Positions 5,272 through 9,663 of a DNA stretch of 9,663 bases are shown piece by piece. Each line of letters starts with the position of its first letter. The stretch's first letter is position 1. The notes below the pieces were generated by a model. That model saw only the letters and a list, made by a program, of their open reading frames with translations. It was not told the DNA's origin and did not search any database. A program made the translations under genes and the position numbers. This DNA is from DAISJD01 sp036821645 (GTDB lineage Bacteria > Pseudomonadota > Alphaproteobacteria > ATCC43930 > CGMCC-115725), in NCBI GenBank assembly GCA_036821645.1, contig DAISJD010000120.1, positions 1-9,663 of the forward strand, given 5' to 3'.

Positions 5272-6906
5272 TCAGACCATCATTTTTTCAAGATGTTCGC
5301 GCATGGTTTTTTTATCAAGCTTGCCGACGCTGGTACGGATCAATCGATCGACGAACAGGATCTCCTTCGGGACGGCAAAGCGCGATAGAACGCCTTGTTC
5401 GACGAAGCTCTGCACATGCATGGTGAAGATTTCTGCATCGGCCTCGCCGCCTGGGCGCAGCACGATGAGGGCGACGGGGCGTTCGCCCCAGCGTTCGTCG
5501 GGGCGCGCGATGACCGCAACCTCGCTGACCGATGGATGTCGGGCGATAATATCCTCAAGGGCGAGCGAAGAGACCCACTCGCCGCCGCTCTTGATCGCGT
5601 CCTTGACCCGATCGGTGATGGTCAGGTAACCCAAGGGATCGATCGTGCCGAGATCGCCCGTATGCAGATAGCCGCCGCGCCACAATTCTTCGCCTGCGGT
5701 GGGATTGCCGACATAACTCATCGTCAGCCAAGGGGCTCGCGCCACCACTTCGCCCACCGACTCGCCGTCATGAGGCGTATCCCGCATGTCTGCATCAACG
5801 ATCCGCAGATCGACGAGCGGCACGGCAAGCCCCGCCTTCAGGCGATAATCCAACTCCGTGTCTGCACTCATCATCACATCTTCTTTCAGATGCGAGATGC
5901 TCAGGAGCGGGCAGGTTTCGGACATGCCGTAGCCGACGAACACATCGATGCCCCGGTCGAGGGCGGCCTTGGCCAACGGCCGTGGCAGGGACGAACCGCC
6001 GATCAGGACTTTCCAATGGCGCAGATTGTAGTTGCGCGATTCCGGGGCCGTCAGCAACATTTGCAGCACGGTCGGGACGCAATGGGAAAAGGTTACGGCC
6101 TCGCTGGCGATCAATTGCAGCAAGCGTTCCGCCTGATAGCGGCCGGGAAAGACTTGTTTCAGACCCGCCATCGTCGCCACATAGGGCAATCCCCAGGCAT
6201 GGACATGGAACATGGGCGTGATCGGCATATACGTGTCGTCGCGCGAGAGGCGTCCGTTGGTGCCGGTCATGGCGAGCGTCGCCAAGGCGCTAATCGTGTG
6301 GAGGACGATCTGCCGGTGGGTAAATTCCACCCCTTTCGGCAAGCCCGTCGTCCCCGTCGTGTAAAAGGTCGTGGCGGGTGTGTTTTCATCGAAATCGGCG
6401 AAATCGAACTGCGTATCCTCAGCCGCAAGCAAGCTTTCATACTCGCCGCACGCCACATAGCCTTCTGGCCAATCTTCAGGGCGAATCTCTTGTTCGTCCA
6501 TCAGCAGGATCACCGGCTTGCCCGGCCCTAAGAGCGGTTGACAATTGGCGAGCAGCGGTAGGAAATCGGCATTGCAGAGCAGCAGCTTTGCGGCGCAATG
6601 ATGAAGCGTATAGGCAAGATATTCTGGGGCTAGCCGAATATTGGCGGTCATGAGCCGGGCCCCGATCATGGGAATGGCAAAGAACGCTTCGAGATAGCGA
6701 TGACTATCCCAGTCGAGGACGGCGACGGTGTCGCCGGGGCCGATGCCGTTGCGCGTCAAGACATGGGCAAATTGGGCGATGCGCTCTTTCATGGTTTGGT
6801 AATCGTATCGGACACGGTCGCGATAGACGATCTCTTGACGAGATGCCTGTGCAATGGGCGTAATCAGCAACTGTTTGATTAACAGAGGATAGGCATAGGC
6901 ACTCAC
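5272..6906 (-). CDS. AMP-forming fatty acyl-CoA ligase (AlkK/FadD-like)
   Basis: This 544-residue cytosolic ligase joins a fatty acid to coenzyme A through an acyl-adenylate. The adenylate-forming signature is complete: P-loop YTTGTTGLPKGV (182-193), MFHVHAWGLPY (232-242), GYGMSET (325-331), the YLHTGDLG box with Asp418, hinge region DRVKDAIKSGGEW (432-444), and the catalytic Lys529 in TSVGKLDKK. Length and the MFHVHAWG and IKSGGEW motifs resemble AlkK-type medium-chain acyl-CoA synthetases. GTG at 6906 is the start; GGAGG lies five bases upstream, an excellent site. The phaZ gene follows 78 bp downstream on the same strand, so the likely role is activation of (hydroxy)fatty acids released from storage polymer. 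That substrate is an inference. Operator-like half-sites lie about 110-135 bp upstream of the start. Confidence 0.93.
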   Translation of the reverse strand: MSAYAYPLLIKQLLITPIAQASRQEIVYRDRVRYDYQTMKERIAQFAHVLTRNGIGPGDTVAVLDWDSHRYLEAFFAIPMIGARLMTANIRLAPEYLAYTLHHCAAKLLLCNADFLPLLANCQPLLGPGKPVILLMDEQEIRPEDWPEGYVACGEYESLLAAEDTQFDFADFDENTPATTFYTTGTTGLPKGVEFTHRQIVLHTISALATLAMTGTNGRLSRDDTYMPITPMFHVHAWGLPYVATMAGLKQVFPGRYQAERLLQLIASEAVTFSHCVPTVLQMLLTAPESRNYNLRHWKVLIGGSSLPRPLAKAALDRGIDVFVGYGMSETCPLLSISHLKEDVMMSADTELDYRLKAGLAVPLVDLRIVDADMRDTPHDGESVGEVVARAPWLTMSYVGNPTAGEELWRGGYLHTGDLGTIDPLGYLTITDRVKDAIKSGGEWVSSLALEDIIARHPSVSEVAVIARPDERWGERPVALIVLRPGGEADAEIFTMHVQSFVEQGVLSRFAVPKEILFVDRLIRTSVGKLDKKTMREHLEKMMV

Positions 6907-7014
6907 GTGACCCTCCGATGACGATTTCTTCCGTCTTCACCAACGCCGCGACAAGACTGCAAAGGCCAGACCGAGAGTGGTTTAACTTTTGCGATGACGC
7001 AACCTCAACCTATA

Positions 7015-7040
7015 TGGTCGTATTGACCTTTTTGTGACCA
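7015..7040. promoter_or_regulatory. Operator-like cluster of TGGTC/TGACC half-sites
   Basis: TGGTC at 7015-7019 is followed by TGACC at 7024-7028 and again at 7035-7039. The two TGACC copies are exactly 11 bp apart, one helical turn. GGTC-N5-GACC (7016-7028) forms an inverted pair, and TGGTC also mirrors GACCA at 7036-7040. The cluster is about 110-135 bp upstream of the acyl-CoA ligase start. Half-sites TGGTC/GACCA occur in the E. coli FadR operator, but there the spacing is one base, so the identity of any regulator is unknown. Confidence 0.3.
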
Positions 7041-7141
7041 TTCGACTTTCCTACAACCGACCCGATCCTCACGCACCGTATAAATATGCGCATAAGATAT
7101 GAAGTAACTCACCCATTGATCGTTAATTGATCTATAAGAAA

Positions 7142-7186
7142 AAGGGCTTCTCGCGAAAAAAGTGCGTTTTTTCCCCTTTGGCCCTT
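7142..7186 (+). other. Nested hairpin in the leader of the TPR gene
   Basis: AAGGGC at 7142-7147 pairs with GCCCTT at 7181-7186. Inside it, GAAAAAA (7155-7161) pairs with TTTTTTC (7167-7173) around a five-base GTGCG loop. The hairpin ends 54 bases before the TPR start codon. On the plus strand it could be a leader structure or block transcription from upstream. On the minus strand the outer stem runs into a T-tract (complement of 7137-7143), a terminator-like arrangement, though no minus-strand gene lies upstream to be terminated. Confidence 0.4.
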
Positions 7187-7240
7187 AAATCCCGTTAAAC
7201 TGTTCCCCTCAAGAGCCCACATGGGCATTCTGGCTTTTTC

Positions 7241-8617
7241 ATGGATGGATTCTTGGGCGATCTACACCAGATTTTCTCTGTTGCATTTCAGCATCATCAG
7301 GCGGGACGCCTCGGCGAGGCCGAGCGACTCTATCGGGCGGTATTAGCCCAAGTTCCCCGCCATGCCGATTGTCTGCATCTGCTGGGCGTGATCGCCAACG
7401 AATGCGGCAAGCCCGAGGCGGCGGCGCGCTATATTGCTGCCGCCATTGCCGTGGCACCTGCTATTGCGGAATATCACAGCAATCTCGGCGAAACCTATCG
7501 CACACTCAATCGACTCGACGATGCCGTCGCCAGCTATCAGGCGGCCTTGGCTTTGAAACCGACCTTGGCCGAGGCCCACAACAATCTCGGCATCGCATAT
7601 CAGGATCTCAATCGCATCGATGCGGCGATCGCGTGCTATGGCGCGGCCATCGCATGCAAGGCCCCCGAAGACTATATCGAGGCCGAGTGGAACCGCGCCC
7701 TTGCCTTGCTCTTGGCGGGGGATTACGCCGAGGGCTTCAAAGCTTATGATTGGCGCTGGCGGGTGCCGAAACTGCCGAAACTGCCGGTGGGCCTGCCGCA
7801 ACAAGTCTGGCGGGGGGAAGCTTGGACCGGCGGTCCCTTGCTGCTCCATGCCGAACAGGGGTTCGGCGACACGATTCAATTCGCCCGCTTCATTCCCGAA
7901 ATCGCCGGGCGCGGCCCCGTCCTGTTGGCGGTGGAACGCGAATTGGTATCCCTCATCCGCACGTTACCCGATTGTCCGCCCGTTCTGGTCAAGGGCGATC
8001 CGCTGCCCCCTATTGCAGCCCATTGCCCGCTGATGAGCCTGCCGCAGGCCTTGGGCGTAACGCTGGCCACGCTGCCCGCCCCCCGCCAGTATCTAAGCGC
8101 CGACCCGGCGCAAACGGCCCGGTTCAAGATGGTGCTCGGCCGAAAGCCCGGTTTTCATGTGGCGCTCACCTGGCGTGGTCGGCCGGATCATGCCAACGAT
8201 CGCCGCCGCTCTCTTCCGGCGGGTCTGCTTGCCGGGCTTGGCGGGTTGGACGGGGTCAGTTTTTGGGGGGTACAAAAAGGGGTGTCCGACGTCGAGATGG
8301 CCCCCTTGGTGCGCAGTCTCGACCTGGATCTCGTGTCGGGACTCGACGATTTTTCCATCACGGCGGGTCTGCTTGCGGGGATGGATCTTGTGATCACGGT
8401 CGACACGGTGATTGCCCATTTGGCCGGTGCCTTGGGCAAACCCGTCTGGCTCATGTTGCCATATGCCGGAGATTGGCGGTGGCTGACGGAGCGTAGCGAC
8501 AGCCCCTGGTACCCGTCCATGCGGATTTTTCGGCAAAGCCTGCCCGGCGACTGGGGCGGCGTCGTGGCCGAGATCCGTGTGGCCCTGGCGTCCGAAGCCG
8601 CCCGCGCAAGGTTTTAA
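7241..8617 (+). CDS. TPR protein with glycosyltransferase-9-like C-terminal domain
   Basis: This 458-residue protein has two parts. Residues 7-175 carry about five tetratricopeptide repeats; the clearest are YHSNLGETYRTLNRLDDAVASYQAAL (78-103) and AHNNLGIAYQDLNRIDAAIACYGAA (112-136), each ending near a proline. Residues 190-445 resemble the heptosyltransferase/GT9-type fold seen in many alphaproteobacterial TPR proteins: LLLHAEQGFGDTIQFARFIP (200-219), VALTWRG (307-313), VDTVIAHLAGALGKPVWLMLP (387-407) and DWRWLTERSDSPWYPSMRIFRQ (411-432). It may transfer a sugar or bind nucleotide-sugars while the TPRs hold a partner; activity and substrate are not known. No signal peptide is seen, so it should be cytosolic. 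The ATG at 7241 has no clear ribosome-binding site, so a later start is possible. It ends 8 bp from the convergent gene at 8626. Confidence 0.88.
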   Translation: MDGFLGDLHQIFSVAFQHHQAGRLGEAERLYRAVLAQVPRHADCLHLLGVIANECGKPEAAARYIAAAIAVAPAIAEYHSNLGETYRTLNRLDDAVASYQAALALKPTLAEAHNNLGIAYQDLNRIDAAIACYGAAIACKAPEDYIEAEWNRALALLLAGDYAEGFKAYDWRWRVPKLPKLPVGLPQQVWRGEAWTGGPLLLHAEQGFGDTIQFARFIPEIAGRGPVLLAVERELVSLIRTLPDCPPVLVKGDPLPPIAAHCPLMSLPQALGVTLATLPAPRQYLSADPAQTARFKMVLGRKPGFHVALTWRGRPDHANDRRRSLPAGLLAGLGGLDGVSFWGVQKGVSDVEMAPLVRSLDLDLVSGLDDFSITAGLLAGMDLVITVDTVIAHLAGALGKPVWLMLPYAGDWRWLTERSDSPWYPSMRIFRQSLPGDWGGVVAEIRVALASEAARARF

Positions 8618-8625
8618 GGGCCGCT

Positions 8626-9156
8626 TTAGGCGCTGGCGCGTGCTGGCGGTTTCGCCGCTGCAGCGGCAAAGGCGGTGATGAGGGCGGTCGGACGGGCCGT
8701 GCGCGCCAAATCGCGCAGAATGATCAGATACTCTTCGATCGGCAACAAGGTCTCGACCAAGGCGACCACGATTCGGGTTGCGGTCGCGGGGGCTTCGAGG
8801 CGCAAACGCAGGCGGATCTCGATCGTCTGGGTGTCGGACATATGCCACGCCAATCCCGTCCCAGACAGGCTGTTCAATGCATAGCCGAGATCGGTCCGGC
8901 GCTGGCGATCTTCGATCGTATAAGGCATGCGACCGATCACGGTCGCACAATCCAGTAGGATCATCCCGGCATCGTCCCGGGCGCGCACCGTGAAGGTGAG
9001 GCCGGCAAAGGCAAAGCCGAAACCGAAACTGCGATGGCTATCGGCGCGTTTCAATTGCCCTGAAACTTGATCGACCGCGATGCTGCCGGGTTCAAGCGGG
9101 ATCAGGGTTTCGTCGACCATCAAGACATAGGGTTGACCAGAACCGTTGGTCTTCAT
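8626..9156 (-). CDS. Hypothetical protein, possibly YbjN-like fold
   Basis: I do not firmly recognise this 176-residue protein. It has no signal peptide or membrane segment. A beta-rich first half (about 8-75) includes FGFGFAFAGLTFTVRARDDAGMILLD. It is followed by a helix with conserved-looking DRQRRTDLGYALNSLSG (83-99), two strands (WHMSDTQTIEIRLRLRLEAP), a long amphipathic helix (ATATRIVVALVETLLPIEEYLIILRDL) and an Ala/Pro-rich tail. The order of strands, an alanine-asparagine helix and a final long helix resembles YbjN/type III chaperone-like proteins, but this is only an impression from secondary structure. ATG at 9156 has AGGTG a few bases upstream. It converges on the TPR/GT gene with an 8-bp gap, so the two 3' ends overlap at RNA level if either reads through. 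Confidence 0.65.
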   Translation of the reverse strand: MKTNGSGQPYVLMVDETLIPLEPGSIAVDQVSGQLKRADSHRSFGFGFAFAGLTFTVRARDDAGMILLDCATVIGRMPYTIEDRQRRTDLGYALNSLSGTGLAWHMSDTQTIEIRLRLRLEAPATATRIVVALVETLLPIEEYLIILRDLARTARPTALITAFAAAAAKPPARASA

Positions 9157-9302
9157 ACCGCACCTATTCGCTGGCGACGCGCCGCAGGGCGGGGCGTCTT
9201 CTTACTCTTGGAACGACCTCTCTGATCACAGACTGCGCAAGTTTGCATTAAGGATGGGTGAAAGCGGGGTCTAGGACGGTAGAAAATCAGAGACTTAGCG
9301 AC

Positions 9303-9325
9303 ACCCATGCAGGATGGGCATGGGT
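9303..9325 (-). terminator. Hairpin downstream of the dioxygenase gene, weak terminator candidate
   Basis: ACCCATGC (9303-9310) pairs perfectly with GCATGGGT (9318-9325) around a seven-base loop. It lies 11 bases after the stop codon of the minus-strand dioxygenase gene, where a terminator would be expected. On the minus strand the next bases are GTCGCTAAG, so there is no immediate T-tract and the call is tentative. The rest of 9157-9336 should contain the promoter of the 8626-9156 gene; no clear boxes are visible. Confidence 0.45.
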
Positions 9326-9336
9326 TGGGTCAACGC

Positions 9337-9663
9337 CTAGACGGGGATGTCGCCGGTAATGGTCGTGCGGTAGAGGGTTCGGCGGCATTCCGGCGGACAC
9401 CCCGTGGCGCAATGGATCGTGGACCGATTGTCCCACATCACGAGATCGCCCGCGCGCCAGTGATGGCGATAGGTGAACCGTTCCTCGGTTTGATGCGCAA
9501 AAAGGTGGTCCAGGGTCGCACGACTGTCGTCGGGGGCCCAATCGACGAGATGGGTGGTGAAGCCCTCATTGACGAACAGCGCCCGCTTGCCGGTGACGGG
9601 ATGGGTGCGAATCGCTGGGTGCGTGACGGGGGGAACGGCGGCGGCCTGTGCGGGGGTGAGGGC
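9337..9663 (-). CDS. TauD/TfdA family dioxygenase, C-terminal part (5' end outside window)
   Basis: This is an Fe(II)/2-oxoglutarate-dependent oxygenase of the TauD/TfdA family, whose members hydroxylate taurine, alkyl sulfates, 2,4-D and related compounds. The C-terminal 108 residues are visible of about 280. The frame is open to the right edge and ends at TAG 9337-9339. Visible family features are HPAIRTHPVTGKRALFVNEG (15-34 of the fragment), WRAGDLVMWDNRSTIHCA (69-86) containing His84 as the distal iron ligand, and RRTLYRTTITGDIP (94-107). Arg95 and Arg99 lie 11 and 15 residues after that His, the same spacing as E. coli TauD Arg266 (2-oxoglutarate) and Arg270 (taurine sulfonate). The first His-x-Asp iron pair lies outside the window. 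Family is firm; substrate is not, since Arg270-equivalents also occur in other subfamilies. Confidence 0.92.
   Translation of the reverse strand, partial: ALTPAQAAAVPPVTHPAIRTHPVTGKRALFVNEGFTTHLVDWAPDDSRATLDHLFAHQTEERFTYRHHWRAGDLVMWDNRSTIHCATGCPPECRRTLYRTTITGDIPV

Larger units (their letters stand above)
6907..7240. promoter_or_regulatory. Divergent intergenic region between the ligase and the TPR gene
   Basis: These 334 bp lie between two divergently transcribed genes and must hold both promoters. The central part (about 7070-7145) is AT-rich. For the minus strand, TTGAGG (7002-7007) and TTAAAC (6979-6984) are 17 bp apart; this is a weak -35/-10 match upstream of the ligase. For the plus strand, TATAAG at 7133-7138 and TATAAA at 7079-7084 resemble -10 boxes, but neither has a good -35 at the right distance. 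The region also holds a cluster of TGGTC/TGACC half-sites, a TTGATC direct repeat and a nested hairpin (7142-7186). No open frame here looks like a gene. Confidence 0.6.

Noticed and set aside
4222..5388. Long plus-strand open frame (388 codons) opposite phaZ
   Set aside because: Its length comes from the GC-rich codon bias of phaZ on the other strand. The translation is rich in Arg, Gly, Gln and Asp without any domain, while phaZ has a full catalytic triad.
5395..6531. Plus-strand open frame (378 codons) opposite the acyl-CoA ligase
   Set aside because: It is an antisense shadow of a gene with all adenylate-forming motifs; its own translation shows no recognisable family.
8093..8950. Minus-strand open frame (285 codons) across the ends of the TPR gene and the 8626-9156 gene
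   Set aside because: It overlaps two better-supported genes in other frames, and its translation is Arg/Pro/His-rich without structure.
9219..9293. Inverted repeat TCTCTGAT (9219-9226) and ATCAGAGA (9286-9293)
   Set aside because: Eight bases with a 59-base gap is within what chance can give in 180 bp, and it lines up with no promoter or gene boundary.
9287..9541. Minus-strand open frame of 84 codons at the right edge
   Set aside because: It is out of frame with the TauD/TfdA dioxygenase, whose frame carries the iron ligand and 2-oxoglutarate residues and runs open to the window edge.
1..9663. A linked sulfur-metabolism island from the YeiH-like exporter and the TauD-like dioxygenase
   Set aside because: They are at opposite ends of the window, on opposite strands, with unrelated lipid, sensor and glycan-type genes between; the dioxygenase substrate is also unknown.

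Overview
The window is high-GC proteobacterial DNA, about 63% in a stretch of coding sequence I counted by hand, with tightly packed genes and several GTG starts. The gene content includes a PAS_5-type protein, a TPR protein with a glycosyltransferase-like C-terminus, an FkbM methyltransferase and a PhaZ-type depolymerase. This suggests an alphaproteobacterium, probably Rhodospirillales. That placement is an inference from gene families; no rRNA or other marker gene is present. I found no tRNA, CRISPR array, transposase or phage gene.

Layout from left to right. (1) 1-1328, plus strand: the C-terminal part of a YeiH-type putative sulfate exporter, followed by a LysR regulator. (2) 1327-1437: a three-copy 27-bp tandem repeat that begins inside the LysR stop codon and runs into a strong hairpin between convergent genes. 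(3) 1436-3970, minus strand: a PAS_5 protein, a small exported protein of unknown function, an FkbM methyltransferase and a YciI-like protein. A canonical intrinsic terminator lies between FkbM and YciI. (4) 3971-4320: an AT-rich stretch (about 37% GC over 4081-4260) with no convincing gene. (5) 4321-6906, minus strand: an AMP-forming fatty acyl-CoA ligase followed by a medium-chain-length polyhydroxyalkanoate depolymerase (PhaZ). (6) 6907-7240: a divergent intergenic region with operator-like repeats and a nested hairpin. (7) 7241-8617, plus strand: the TPR/glycosyltransferase-like protein. (8) 8626-9156, minus strand: an unrecognised 176-residue protein. (9) 9337-9663, minus strand: the C-terminus of a TauD/TfdA dioxygenase that runs off the window.

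The clearest functional unit is the ligase-PhaZ pair. PhaZ would release 3-hydroxy fatty acids from stored polymer, and the ligase could re-activate such acids to CoA thioesters. The FkbM and TPR/GT-like proteins are of kinds often linked to cell-surface glycan work, but they are about 4.5 kb apart and nothing here ties them together. No clearly new multi-gene system is evident. The items most worth following up are the 27-bp repeat, the half-site cluster upstream of the ligase, the AT-rich island, and two proteins without a recognised family.
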